NCBI GenBank assembly: GCA_947625045.1
Contig: CANQMW010000004.1
Location: 1-64,000, forward strand
Source of the DNA: an uncultured Oscillospiraceae bacterium
GTDB taxonomy: Bacteria > Bacillota > Clostridia > Oscillospirales > Oscillospiraceae
Direction: 5' to 3'
DNA length: 64,000 bases
Shown: positions 26,259 to 35,003 of the stretch, in pieces
Layout of the letters: each line of letters opens with the position of its first letter
How positions within the stretch are numbered: position 1 is the first letter of the stretch
The notes under the pieces: model-generated
Database searches by the model: none
What the model saw: the letters and a program-made list of their open reading frames with translations, nothing else
What the model was told of the DNA's origin: nothing
Position numbers and translations under genes: made by a program

Positions 26259-28631
26259 TTAACTTCCGGTCACATAGCCCAGCTTTCCGGCATAGGCGGC
26301 CGGATCGAAGGCGGAGGAGGACAAGCTGACATACTTCCAGGAGCCGTCCTGTTTCGTGAGCAGGACGATATCGTCTCCGGCCTTGGGGCTGCCGGACGCC
26401 CAGTGGCTGTCGCCGGTATAGAGGACAGTGCCGTCGGACCAGCGCCAGCAGGCGCCGCTGGCGTCGTACTCCACGCCCAGCCAGGCATATTCCACGCCGC
26501 TGCTGCCGTTGTTGAGCTGGCTCGCCACGGCCTGGAAGTCATCCTCGGAGCGGATGACGGTGAGGCCGCCGCTGGCCTGGGCCTGGGCCTTGGCGTCCGC
26601 GTAGGTCAGGTCACCGCCGGTGACGGTGTACCGGGGAGCCGGCGCGGGGGTCGTGGTGCCCGGGGTCTCTTGGGGCGCGGGGGTGGCCGTGACCGAGGGC
26701 GTGGGGTTCGTGGTGGAGAGATACGTATTGGATACGTAGCCGGTGGTACCCTTGAAGGTCACCCGGCTCCAATCGCCGGATATGCCCGTGCGCTTCAGCT
26801 CATAGCCGGTGGAGGCGGAGCCGATGATGGGGTAGCTGGTGCCCGGGCCGGAGCGGACGTTCACGCCCACGCCGGTGATGTATACGGTGTCGTCGGCGGG
26901 GGAGACGGTGTAGCCGGGGGTGGGGGTGGTGGACGTGCCGCCGGAGCCCGTACCGGAACCGCCGCCCCAGGAGGTGCCGCCGCCGGAACCCGTGCCGGAG
27001 CCGCCGCCCCAGGAGGTGCCGCCGGAGCCCGTACCGGAGCCGCCGCCCCAGGAGGTACCGCCGCCGGAGCCTGTGCCGGAACCGCCCGTCCCGGCATTGC
27101 CGCCGGTGCCGGTGTTGCCCGCGCCGGTGTTATTGCCGGCCGTCCCTGCGCCGCCGGTGCCGCCGGTGCCGGTCTCATTGCCGGTGCCGCTTCCGCCGAG
27201 GGCGCCGCCGGTCGTTCCCACGATGCCCTCCAGCGTACCGGGAGCGGGGGTGACGATCACCGTGCCGCCGCCGTGCCGGTCAGAGGCGTTGGGACTTGCC
27301 TCGGGGCTGGCCTTGGGGGTCGCCGTGGGTTTGGCGGTGGGCTTGGCCGTGGGGGAGGGCTCGGGGGTGATGACCACCGGGGAGGGGGGTGCCTCTATGG
27401 CCGTCTGCTCCGTGGCCTCGGGGGATACCACGGGACTGCTGCCGCCGTTTCCGAAGACCATATAGCCCACGCCGCCCAGCAGGGCCGCTGCCGCGACGCC
27501 GCAGAGGATGGGCACCGCTTTGGACTTCTTCTTTTTGTCGGGGGCCACCGTAGGGGCCTTCTTGTCGGGGGAATTTTCAAAGTCCTTGCGGACCTTATAC
27601 TCTTTCTTTACCGCGGGGGCAGCTGCGCCGCCCGCGGCGGCCATACCGGCTACAGCCGCAGCCGCACCTGTGGCGGCCGCTTCATCGGACACGGGCGCAT
27701 TCTCCCCGGCGGGGGCTTCCGCGCCCTCGTTCCCGGATGCTTCGCCGTCGATAGCGGATGCCTCGCCGTCGGCGGGCGCGTCCCCTTCGGAAGGGGCCTC
27801 CGCCCCGTCTTCAGGGGCTTCGCCGCCCTCCGCGGAGGCGCCGTCATTATCCTTGTCCGCCGCGGCAGCCGCAGCTGCCGCACCGCCTGCCGCCGCCAAT
27901 CCGGCGGCCGCGGCCGCCAGGACCTGGTCGGCCTCCCGGAGCATCTCCTCGGTGGTCTCCTCGGGCACGGGGGGCTCCTCCGGGACGGGCGCGGGCGTTT
28001 CCTCCGCTGTCACGGCAGATGCCTCCGCCTGGGAGTTCTCCATCGGGACAGCCGCGGCCGCGGCGTCCTCCTCCTTCTCGGGGCCCAGAGCCTCGTCCGT
28101 CCAGTGCAGGGCGAAGAGGAGCTCCTTGGCGGTGATATACCTATCCTCCGGCTTGTAGGCCAGGGCCTTTTCCAGCACCTTTTTCAGATCGTCGCTGACG
28201 CCCTCCGGAGCGGGGATGGCCTCGCCCTTCATCCGCCGGCGCAGGGCGGAGGCCCTGTCCTGGTTGGTCAGGTCGTCCTTCTCCGGCTGAAAGGGGAGAA
28301 AGCCCTTATTGCACCCGGCGTATATCATCAGGCCCACGGAGAACACGTCCGCGGCGGCGGAGCTCTCCCCGTCCCAGAAGAACTCCGGGGCCAGGTACTC
28401 CACCTGGTTGGCGGGCCGCTGGGCCGCCGGGGTGGACATGGGCAAACCGAGGACAGCCTTGCCGTCCCCGTCCAGCGTCACATTCCCCGGCCATACGCCC
28501 CCGTGGAACCCCTCCGGGTCCCCGGGCAGCTGCTCGCACAGCTCCATGGCCGCTTTTACCGCCTGTTCCGGCGTCGTCTGGCACAGATACCCCGCCAGAG
28601 AGGCCGCCGGATTCATCTCCGTATCCGTCAT
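26259..28631 (-). CDS. Truncated pseudokinase with transmembrane helix, SH3 and C-type-lectin-like domains
   Basis: A 790-residue protein. Residues 1 to about 195 match only the C-lobe of a Ser/Thr kinase: the HRD loop reads HGGVWPGN (no Asp), the DFG position reads LGL, while the APE segment (YLAPEFFWDG) and the F-helix DVFSVG remain. An Ala/Glu-rich stretch and one membrane helix (about 358-375) follow. Outside are Pro-rich and Gly-Thr-Ser repeat linkers, a bacterial SH3 domain (GVNVRSGPGTSYPIIG) and a C-type-lectin-like domain (EYAWLGVEYDASGACWRWSDG). ATG 28631 has AAAGGTGAT upstream. It probably senses a wall ligand and signals by binding, not phosphorylation. Confidence 0.75.
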   Translation of the reverse strand: MTDTEMNPAASLAGYLCQTTPEQAVKAAMELCEQLPGDPEGFHGGVWPGNVTLDGDGKAVLGLPMSTPAAQRPANQVEYLAPEFFWDGESSAAADVFSVGLMIYAGCNKGFLPFQPEKDDLTNQDRASALRRRMKGEAIPAPEGVSDDLKKVLEKALAYKPEDRYITAKELLFALHWTDEALGPEKEEDAAAAAVPMENSQAEASAVTAEETPAPVPEEPPVPEETTEEMLREADQVLAAAAAGLAAAGGAAAAAAAADKDNDGASAEGGEAPEDGAEAPSEGDAPADGEASAIDGEASGNEGAEAPAGENAPVSDEAAATGAAAAVAGMAAAGGAAAPAVKKEYKVRKDFENSPDKKAPTVAPDKKKKSKAVPILCGVAAAALLGGVGYMVFGNGGSSPVVSPEATEQTAIEAPPSPVVITPEPSPTAKPTAKPTATPKASPEASPNASDRHGGGTVIVTPAPGTLEGIVGTTGGALGGSGTGNETGTGGTGGAGTAGNNTGAGNTGTGGNAGTGGSGTGSGGGTSWGGGSGTGSGGTSWGGGSGTGSGGGTSWGGGSGTGSGGTSTTPTPGYTVSPADDTVYITGVGVNVRSGPGTSYPIIGSASTGYELKRTGISGDWSRVTFKGTTGYVSNTYLSTTNPTPSVTATPAPQETPGTTTPAPAPRYTVTGGDLTYADAKAQAQASGGLTVIRSEDDFQAVASQLNNGSSGVEYAWLGVEYDASGACWRWSDGTVLYTGDSHWASGSPKAGDDIVLLTKQDGSWKYVSLSSSAFDPAAYAGKLGYVTGS
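26937..27085 (-). repeat. In-gene tandem repeat encoding Gly-Thr-Ser-Trp units
   Basis: Four successive 42-45 bp units built on CCGCCGCCCCAGGAGGT encode GGGTSWGGGSGTGS-type segments in the extracellular linker of the pseudokinase. Unit lengths are multiples of three, so copy number can change without breaking the frame. Confidence 0.8.
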
Positions 28632-28683
28632 TGCGATCACCTTTGCTCCCAGAAAAGTTACAATTTGGTTACGATATGAAACA

Positions 28684-28712
28684 AACTTAACACAAATAAA
28701 ACAAAATGTCAA
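28684..28712 (-). promoter_or_regulatory. Promoter of the pseudokinase gene
   Basis: On the minus strand a perfect TTGACA (28707-28712) is 17 bp from TAAGTT (28684-28689), within an AT-rich stretch. The -10 match is weak. Confidence 0.55.
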
Positions 28713-28722
28713 CACATATTTG

Positions 28723-28756
28723 AAAAAAGAATGCCGCAGGCACTGCCTGCGGCATT
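28723..28756 (-). terminator. Terminator of the cysE-cysS operon
   Basis: Stem AATGCCGCAGGCA / TGCCTGCGGCATT, followed on the minus strand by CTTTTTT. Confidence 0.85.
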
Positions 28757-28773
28757 TTCAGTTGTTATTGGGC

Positions 28774-30174
28774 TCACGCCCGGTGCCATTTCACGCCCTG
28801 GGGGGTGTCCTCCAGGATGATGCCCTGGGCTTTCAGCTCGTCCCGGATGCGATCGGCCTCCGCCCAGTTCTTGGCCTTGCGGGCCGCCTGGCGGGCGGCG
28901 ATCTTCTCCTCGATCTCCCCGGCCAGGTCGTCCTCCTTCTTAAAGGGGACGCCCAGCACGCCGCACAGCTCCAGGAATATGTCCCGGCAGGCCTTTGCCA
29001 GGGCTTTGGTGGGGTCGGCGGCGGGGGACACGGCGGCGTTCACCTCCCGGACCAGCTCGAAGATGGCGCTGACCGCGTCGGCGGTGTTGAAGTCGTCGTC
29101 CATGACCTCGATGAACCGCTGGCGGTACTTGTCCAGACCTTTGACGAATTCGCTGTCTGCCTCGGACAGGTCCCCGTCCCTGCCGTTCTCCGCGAAGAAG
29201 TCCAGGTTGTCCTTGGCGGTCTGCAGCCGGTCCAGGGCGGCCTGGGCCTGCTCCAGTACGTCGGTGGAGTAGTTCAGGGGGGAGCGGTAGTGGCTCATGA
29301 GCATGAACATGCGGATGCAGTCGTAGCCGTACACCGCCGCGGCCTCCCGGACGGTGAAGAAGTTGCCCAGGGACTTGGACATCTTCCGGTTGTCCACGTT
29401 GATGAAACCGTTGTGCAGCCAGTAGTGGACGAAGGGCACGCCGTTGGCGGCCTCGGACTGGGCGATCTCGTTCTCATGGTGGGGGAAGACCAGGTCCTTG
29501 CCGCCGGTGTGGATGTCGATGGTCTTGCCCAGATACCGGTTGGACATGGCGGAGCACTCGATGTGCCAGCCGGGCCGGCCCATGCCCCAGGGGGACTCCC
29601 AGGCAGGCTCCCCGGGCTTCGCGGCCTTCCACAGGGCGAAGTCCATGGGGTTCTCCTTCACGTCGTTGACCTCCACCCGGGCGCCGGACTGCAGGTCGTC
29701 TAGGTTCTGGTGGCTCAGCTTGCCGTAGTCCCGGAATTTGGCGGTGCGGTAGTACACGTCCCCGTTCACCTCGTAGGCGTAGCCCTTGTCCATGAGGGTC
29801 TGGACGATCTCGATGATCTGGGGGATGTTCTCGGTGGCCTTGGGATGGACGGTGGCCTCCCGGACGCCCAGGGCCTTCACGTCGTTCCAGTACTCGGCGA
29901 TATACTTCTCCGCGATGTCGGCGGAGGACACGCCCTCCTCGTTGGCCTTTTTGATGATCTTGTCGTCCACGTCGGTGAAGTTCTGCACGAACGTCACCTC
30001 ATAGCCCCGGTATTCCAGATACCGGCGCAGCACGTCGAACATGATGATGGGCCGGGCGTTGCCCACGTGGATGTAGTTGTACACCGTGGGGCCGCAGCTG
30101 TACATGGTGACCTTGCCCTCGGTGATGGGGACGAAGTCCTCCTTCTGCATGGTCAGGTCGTTATAAAAGCGCAT
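28774..30174 (-). CDS. cysS: Cysteinyl-tRNA synthetase
   Basis: A 466-residue class I synthetase: HIGH-type motif with YNYIHVGNARP, Zn-binding Cys in MYSCGPTVYN, WHIECSAM, and KMSKSLGNFFT. The length equals the family. It starts 3 nt after the cysE stop, the common Firmicute pairing that couples cysteine synthesis to charging. No T-box leader is visible; the upstream gap is filled by cysE. Confidence 0.96.
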   Translation of the reverse strand: MRFYNDLTMQKEDFVPITEGKVTMYSCGPTVYNYIHVGNARPIIMFDVLRRYLEYRGYEVTFVQNFTDVDDKIIKKANEEGVSSADIAEKYIAEYWNDVKALGVREATVHPKATENIPQIIEIVQTLMDKGYAYEVNGDVYYRTAKFRDYGKLSHQNLDDLQSGARVEVNDVKENPMDFALWKAAKPGEPAWESPWGMGRPGWHIECSAMSNRYLGKTIDIHTGGKDLVFPHHENEIAQSEAANGVPFVHYWLHNGFINVDNRKMSKSLGNFFTVREAAAVYGYDCIRMFMLMSHYRSPLNYSTDVLEQAQAALDRLQTAKDNLDFFAENGRDGDLSEADSEFVKGLDKYRQRFIEVMDDDFNTADAVSAIFELVREVNAAVSPAADPTKALAKACRDIFLELCGVLGVPFKKEDDLAGEIEEKIAARQAARKAKNWAEADRIRDELKAQGIILEDTPQGVKWHRA

Positions 30175-30177
30175 AGG

Positions 30178-30825
30178 TCAGTTCTCCTTCTCCTTTGCGG
30201 AAAGTTGCTGTTCCAGGTCGATGACCCGGCTCCGGAGAGCACACAGCTCCTGGACTACCGGGTCGGCCACGCTGATCTGGTCCACCCGGGAGGCGAAGTC
30301 GGTCCTCTCCCCGGCGATGCGGGCGATGTGGGCGGGCACGCCCACGGCGGTGGAATTGGCGGGCACCTCACTGAGCACTACGGCGTTGGAGGCGATGCGG
30401 CTATTGTCCCCAACTTTAAAGGGGCCCAGCACCTTGGCGCCGGAGCCGATCAGCACATTGTTGCCGATGGTGGGGTGGCGCTTGCCGTGGTCCTTGCCAG
30501 TGCCGCCTAGGGTGACGCACTGGTATAAGAGCACGTCGTCCCCTATCTCGGCGGTCTCGCCTATCACCACGCCCATGCCGTGGTCGATGACCAGGCGGCG
30601 GCCGATGACGGCGCCGGGGTGTATCTCGATGCCGGTCTTCTTCCGGGTGCGCTGGGAGATGGCCCGGCCCAGGAACTTCAGGTTATGGGTCCAGCACCAG
30701 TGGGCCCGGCGGTGGCGCATCACCGCCCGTACGCCGGGATATAAGAGGTATACCTCCAGGGCGCTGCGGGCCGCGGGGTCCCGGTCCTGGTAGGCCTTTA
30801 TGGTCTCTTTCAGATAGTCAAACAT
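30178..30825 (-). CDS. cysE: Serine O-acetyltransferase
   Basis: A 215-residue left-handed beta-helix acetyltransferase making O-acetylserine for cysteine synthesis. The active-site region HPGAVIGRRLVIDHGMGVVIGETAEIG and the loop GGTGKDHGKRHPTIG are intact. It belongs to the short (EpsC-like) class without the long N-terminal helix domain. It is the first gene of the cysE-cysS operon. Confidence 0.94.
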   Translation of the reverse strand: MFDYLKETIKAYQDRDPAARSALEVYLLYPGVRAVMRHRRAHWCWTHNLKFLGRAISQRTRKKTGIEIHPGAVIGRRLVIDHGMGVVIGETAEIGDDVLLYQCVTLGGTGKDHGKRHPTIGNNVLIGSGAKVLGPFKVGDNSRIASNAVVLSEVPANSTAVGVPAHIARIAGERTDFASRVDQISVADPVVQELCALRSRVIDLEQQLSAKEKEN

Positions 30826-30860
30826 CTAATCAGGGTCCCTAAACTCTGGTTTTGTTTTCC

Positions 30861-32165
30861 TTATACGACCGCTCCTGTTAAACAGCCGTCCTCCAATGCG
30901 TCGATGCGCACCTGGGCAAACTGGCCCGGCACAGCGTCGCCGGTGAAGAGCACCTGCTCGTCCACATCCGGGGAGTCGGCATAGCGCCGGCCCGCCCAGC
31001 GGCCGTCGCCGCTTTTGCCCTCGCAGAGGACAGTGAACACCTTCCCGATCTGGGCGCGGTCGTACTCGTCCATGATGGCCGTCTGCAGGTCCATCACCGT
31101 CCGCTGCCGGGCCAGGGCCTCGTCCTCAGAACATCGGTCCGGCATATCCGCCGCCGGGGTGCCCTCCTGGGGGGAGAAGGTGAATACCCCCGCCCGGGGC
31201 AGCCGCTGGGCTTTGAGGAAATCCAGGAGCTCCTGAAACTCTCCCTCGCCCTCCCCGGGCAGGCCCACGATGAGGCTGGTGCGCAGGACCGCCCCGGGAA
31301 TGCGGGTCCGGAGCTTATCAAAGAGCGCCTCGATGGTGGCCCTCGTCTCCGGCCGGCGCATGCGGCGCAATATGGCGTCGTTCACGTGCTGGATGGGCAC
31401 GTCGAGATATTTCAGCACCTTGGGCTCGGCGGCGATGAGGTCTATAAGCTCCTTGGTGATCTCGTTGGGGTAGAGGTAATGGAGCCGTATCCATTCTATG
31501 CCGGGGACCTTCACCAGTTCCCGCAGGAGAGAGCAGAGGGTGGTGCCGTTTTTGAAATCGTGGCCGTAGCGGGTCACGTCCTGGGCCACCAATATGAGCT
31601 CCTTTGTGCCCGCTTTTGCCAGCGTCTCCGCCTCCGCCAGGACGGCGTCCATGGGCCGGGAGCGGTATTTGCCCCGGATGGAGGGTATGACGCAGTAGGC
31701 GCAGCGGTTGTCGCACCCGTCGGCGATCTTGAGGTACGCCCAGCCCGGGCCGGTGGTCACGGTCCGGTCCAGCTCAGGCAGGGGCGCGTTCCTGTCCGCA
31801 AAGCGGGCATAGTGGCGCTCCGGCGTCTCCAGCGCCGCCACGATATCGGGAAAGCTGCCCACGCCCAGCACCGCGTCTATCTCGGGCATCTCCCGGAGGA
31901 TGTCCTCCGAATACCGCTGAGCCAGGCACCCGGTGACCACCAGCCGCTTGAGATTGCCGGCCTTTTTGAGCTCGGCCAGCTCAAGGATGGCGTTGATGGC
32001 CTCCTGCTGGGCGGCCTCGATGAAGGCGCAGGTATTCACCACCGCGGCGTCCGCCTGGGCGGGGTCCGCCACGATGACGTGGCCGGCGGCCTTCAAAAGC
32101 GCCAGCATCTGTTCGGAGTCTATGAGGTTCTTGGCGCAGCCAAGAGAGGTAAAATGAATGTTCAT
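30861..32165 (-). CDS. rimO: Ribosomal protein S12 methylthiotransferase
   Basis: A 434-residue radical SAM enzyme of the MiaB/RimO family: an N-terminal UPF0004 domain (MNIHFTSLGCAKNLIDSE), the SAM cluster motif CDNRCAYC, and a C-terminal TRAM domain. SLGCAKNLIDSE distinguishes RimO from MiaB. It methylthiolates an Asp of ribosomal protein S12. Its ATG overlaps the recX stop by 4 nt (32162-32165). Confidence 0.93.
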   Translation of the reverse strand: MNIHFTSLGCAKNLIDSEQMLALLKAAGHVIVADPAQADAAVVNTCAFIEAAQQEAINAILELAELKKAGNLKRLVVTGCLAQRYSEDILREMPEIDAVLGVGSFPDIVAALETPERHYARFADRNAPLPELDRTVTTGPGWAYLKIADGCDNRCAYCVIPSIRGKYRSRPMDAVLAEAETLAKAGTKELILVAQDVTRYGHDFKNGTTLCSLLRELVKVPGIEWIRLHYLYPNEITKELIDLIAAEPKVLKYLDVPIQHVNDAILRRMRRPETRATIEALFDKLRTRIPGAVLRTSLIVGLPGEGEGEFQELLDFLKAQRLPRAGVFTFSPQEGTPAADMPDRCSEDEALARQRTVMDLQTAIMDEYDRAQIGKVFTVLCEGKSGDGRWAGRRYADSPDVDEQVLFTGDAVPGQFAQVRIDALEDGCLTGAVV

Positions 32166-32710
32166 TCTTCATCCTCCGCCCCGTAGCGGCGCAGGGCAGA
32201 TCGTATCTCGTCCCAGGAAAAGCCCCGGCGGAAGAGGGCCGCCGCGGCCTTGTCCCGCTCTTTGCGGTCCGCCGCGTCCCGGCCCCGGAGCCGGGCGGCC
32301 AGGAGGCGGTCGATAGTATCTGTATCGCCGGGCAGCTCTTCCAGGGCCTCGTCCCAGTATTCCAGGGGCACGCCCCGGCGGCGCAGCTCCGTGCGGACCC
32401 GGCCGGGGCCATAGCCCTGGGCGGCGTAGTGGCGGGCGATCTGCCCGGCGTACTCTTCGTCGTTCACGAACCCGTAGTCCAGGCACAGGGCTACTACAGT
32501 ATCGATATCCTCGGAGGAACAGCCCTTCTGGGCCAGCTTGTCCCGCAGCTCCTTTTCCGAGTGGGGGCGCTTTAGATAGTCCATGGCCCACTTCTTGGCC
32601 CGTTCCAGAGGGGACTGGGGCGTCTTTTTGGGCGGCTCCAGCTCCCCCGCCGGGTCGTTCATCACGGACCGGACGGTGTGTTTATACTCGTTCTCATCCA
32701 TAGCGTTCAC
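32162..32710 (-). CDS. recX: RecX family regulatory protein
   Basis: About 182 residues of three-helix repeats (LKRPHSEKELRDKLAQKG, YGFVNDEEYAGQIARHYAAQGYGPGRVRTELRRRG), the fold that binds RecA filaments. The GTG at 32710 overlaps the upstream stop as GTGA; an ATG three codons in (32701) is also possible. Neither has a strong ribosome site, so translation is probably coupled. recA lies one gene upstream. Confidence 0.85.
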   Translation of the reverse strand: MNAMDENEYKHTVRSVMNDPAGELEPPKKTPQSPLERAKKWAMDYLKRPHSEKELRDKLAQKGCSSEDIDTVVALCLDYGFVNDEEYAGQIARHYAAQGYGPGRVRTELRRRGVPLEYWDEALEELPGDTDTIDRLLAARLRGRDAADRKERDKAAAALFRRGFSWDEIRSALRRYGAEDEE

Positions 32711-33837
32711 CGGCCCGCCCGGGCCCGCGCCTCCGCCCGGGCCACCTCTCCCAACCGTGCCTCGGCATGGGCGAAATAGCGCCGGAAGGCGTCGCAGTAG
32801 TAGTTGTGGGAGGCGCCCTCATGGCCGGTCCAGTCGTTCTTGCACCCGCCGTTGCAGAGCCCCCGCCACCGGCAGGAGGCGCACTCCGCGGGCTTTTCCG
32901 CGCCCCAGGCCAAAAATCGCCGGGCGGTCTCGCCCACGGCCATATCCGCGAGGGTGTCGTGGCCCAGTGTGCCCATGCGCCAGTCGTCCATGGCGTAGAA
33001 GTCGCAGGGGTACACGCCCCCGTCCGCCTCCACCACGAAATAGCTGCCGCACTGGCCGCAGGCGGCGCAGGAGCTGGCCCCGGCCCCCAGCATCAGGTTC
33101 ACATGGTCCTCGAAAAACCGCACGCTGTGCCAGTCGCCCTTCGCCCAGTCGGCGTACCACAGGTCGAAGAGGCGGCACAGGAACGCGCCGTAGGCCTCCG
33201 GGGTCAATGACCAGGGCCGGCCGCCCCGGGCCTCCCCCAGGGGGTCCAGGCAGGGGATGAACTGCATGTAGCGCGCGCCGAGCTTTTTAAGCTCGTTGTA
33301 GAGGCTGTCCGGCCGCTTGGCGGCCTGGGCCGTCACCACGGTGAGGACGTTGGTCCGCACCCCGTGGCGCGTAAGCAACCCCAGGGCCCGGCGGGTCCTG
33401 GCGAAGGTGTCATGGCCCGCCGCGTCCCGGCGGTACAGGTCGTGCAGCTCCCGGGACCCGTCCAGGGACAGGCCCACCAGGTAGTCTTCCTCTTTAAAGA
33501 AGTCTGCCCAGGCCTCGTCCAGTACCATGCCGTTGGTCTGGATGGCGAAGGAGAGGGATACCCCCTGGGGACAGAGCTCCTTCGCCCGGGCGGTGAAGCG
33601 CCGGAAAAAATCCAGCCCCGCCAGGGTGGGCTCGCCCCCCTGGAACAGGAAGCTGACGGCCCCGCCCGGGTCCGCCAGGGCGAAGCCCTCCCAAAGGATG
33701 GTCTCCGCCGTGGCGCCGGTCATGAGGCCGTAGTTATGCACAGCGCGGCTCGCCGCCTCGTCCTCATAAAAGCAGTACCGGCAGCGCATATTGCAGGCGC
33801 TGGAGGCGGGCTTTATGAGGAAGCTCACATACCGCAT
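32707..33837 (-). CDS. Radical SAM/SPASM protein, anaerobic sulfatase-maturase-like
   Basis: A 376-residue enzyme with CNMRCRYCFY near residue 15 (SAM cluster), FLFQGGEPTLAG, AIQTNGM, and C-terminal cysteine clusters (CAACGQCGSYF, CDFY, CASCRWRGLCNGGC) typical of SPASM auxiliary Fe-S centres. It best fits maturases that convert Cys or Ser of sulfatases to formylglycine. No sulfatase is in the window. Its place between recA and recX, overlapping recX by 4 nt, is unusual. The substrate may be a different peptide. Confidence 0.8.
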   Translation of the reverse strand: MRYVSFLIKPASSACNMRCRYCFYEDEAASRAVHNYGLMTGATAETILWEGFALADPGGAVSFLFQGGEPTLAGLDFFRRFTARAKELCPQGVSLSFAIQTNGMVLDEAWADFFKEEDYLVGLSLDGSRELHDLYRRDAAGHDTFARTRRALGLLTRHGVRTNVLTVVTAQAAKRPDSLYNELKKLGARYMQFIPCLDPLGEARGGRPWSLTPEAYGAFLCRLFDLWYADWAKGDWHSVRFFEDHVNLMLGAGASSCAACGQCGSYFVVEADGGVYPCDFYAMDDWRMGTLGHDTLADMAVGETARRFLAWGAEKPAECASCRWRGLCNGGCKNDWTGHEGASHNYYCDAFRRYFAHAEARLGEVARAEARARAGR

Positions 33838-33846
33838 GGAGGTTTA

Positions 33847-34959
33847 TCAGTCCTCGGGGCCGTCGTCGAAGTCCTCGGCGGACACGTCCACCGCCCGGCC
33901 CGCCGCCTTGGCGGCCTTCAGGGCCTGGGGGCTCATGAGCCTGTGGGCATTGGCCCGTATCTGGGCCTCCAGCTCGTCGGCCTTGTCGGGATTCTCCATA
34001 AGGAATTCCTTCACCCCGTCCCGGCCCTGGATGCGCTCGCCGCAGCAGGTGAACCAGGCACCGGCTTTTTCGATCAAGTCCAGGCGCACGCCCAAGTCGA
34101 TGATCTCGCCGATCTTGGAGATGCCCTCGCCGTAGATGATGTCGAACTGGGCCTCCTTGAAGGGGGGCGCCACCTTATTCTTCACGATCTTCACCCGGGT
34201 CCGGTTGCCGATCATCTCGTCGCCGGATTTCAGGGTCTCCACCCGGCGCACGTCCAGGCGCACGCTGGAATAGTACTTCAGCGCCCGGCCGCCGGGGGTG
34301 GTCTCCGGGTTGCCGTACATGACGCCGATCTTCTCCCGGAGCTGGTTGATGAACACCACGATGCAGTTGGTCTTGGATACGATGCCTGCCAGCTTCCGCA
34401 GGGCCTGGCTCATGAGCCGGGCCAGCACGCCCACGGTGGAGTCGCCCATCTCGCCCTCCAGCTCGCTGCGGGGCAGCAGCGCCGCCACGGAGTCCACCAC
34501 GATCACGTCGATGGCGCCGGAGCGGACCAGGGCCTCGGTGATCTGCAGGGCCTGCTCGGCGGTATCCGGCTGGGAGATGAGAAGGTCGTCGATGTTGACC
34601 CCCAGGGCCCGGGCATAGGCCGGCTCCAATGCGTGCTCCACGTCGATGTAGGCCACCTCGCCGCCGCCCTTCTGGGCGGAGGCCACCAGATGCAGGGCCA
34701 ATGTGGTCTTGCCGCTGGCCTCGGGCCCGTATATCTCCACGATGCGGCCTCGGGGCAGGCCCCCGATGCCCAGCGCCAGGTCCAGGCCCAGGGAGCCGGT
34801 GGAGATGGCGTCCACGTTCACGGGGATGTCCTCGCCCAGGCGCATGATGGCGCCCTTGCCGTAGTTCTTCTCGATCTGCGCCAGAGCGGTCTCCAGCGCC
34901 TTTTTCTTGTCCGCCGCCTGGCCCACGGTGGGCAGGGGCGCGGTCTTTTTCGCCGCCAT
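33847..34959 (-). CDS. recA: Recombinase RecA
   Basis: A 370-residue strand-exchange ATPase: Walker [41 protein letters not shown], the L1/L2 region [16 protein letters not shown] and the monomer-interface [11 protein letters not shown]. The C-terminus has the usual acidic tail ([11 protein letters not shown]). It has only a 44-nt gap to prmC and is inside a larger minus-strand operon; no LexA-type box is visible in that gap. Confidence 0.97.
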   Translation of the reverse strand: MAAKKTAPLPTVGQAADKKKALETALAQIEKNYGKGAIMRLGEDIPVNVDAISTGSLGLDLALGIGGLPRGRIVEIYGPEASGKTTLALHLVASAQKGGGEVAYIDVEHALEPAYARALGVNIDDLLISQPDTAEQALQITEALVRSGAIDVIVVDSVAALLPRSELEGEMGDSTVGVLARLMSQALRKLAGIVSKTNCIVVFINQLREKIGVMYGNPETTPGGRALKYYSSVRLDVRRVETLKSGDEMIGNRTRVKIVKNKVAPPFKEAQFDIIYGEGISKIGEIIDLGVRLDLIEKAGAWFTCCGERIQGRDGVKEFLMENPDKADELEAQIRANAHRLMSPQALKAAKAAGRAVDVSAEDFDDGPED

Positions 34960-35003
34960 AGTGAGTTCCTCTCTCTAATTATATTTCGTCGCGCCCGGCG
35001 CGG

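Noticed and set aside
26937..27085. Regular repeats considered as a CRISPR array
   Set aside because: Units are contiguous, in frame and encode Gly/Ser linkers; there are no unique spacers. The Ser-Pro repeats near 14761-14840 are likewise coding.
30826..30860. T-box riboswitch upstream of cysE-cysS
   Set aside because: The gap to rimO is only 35 nt, too short for a T-box leader.
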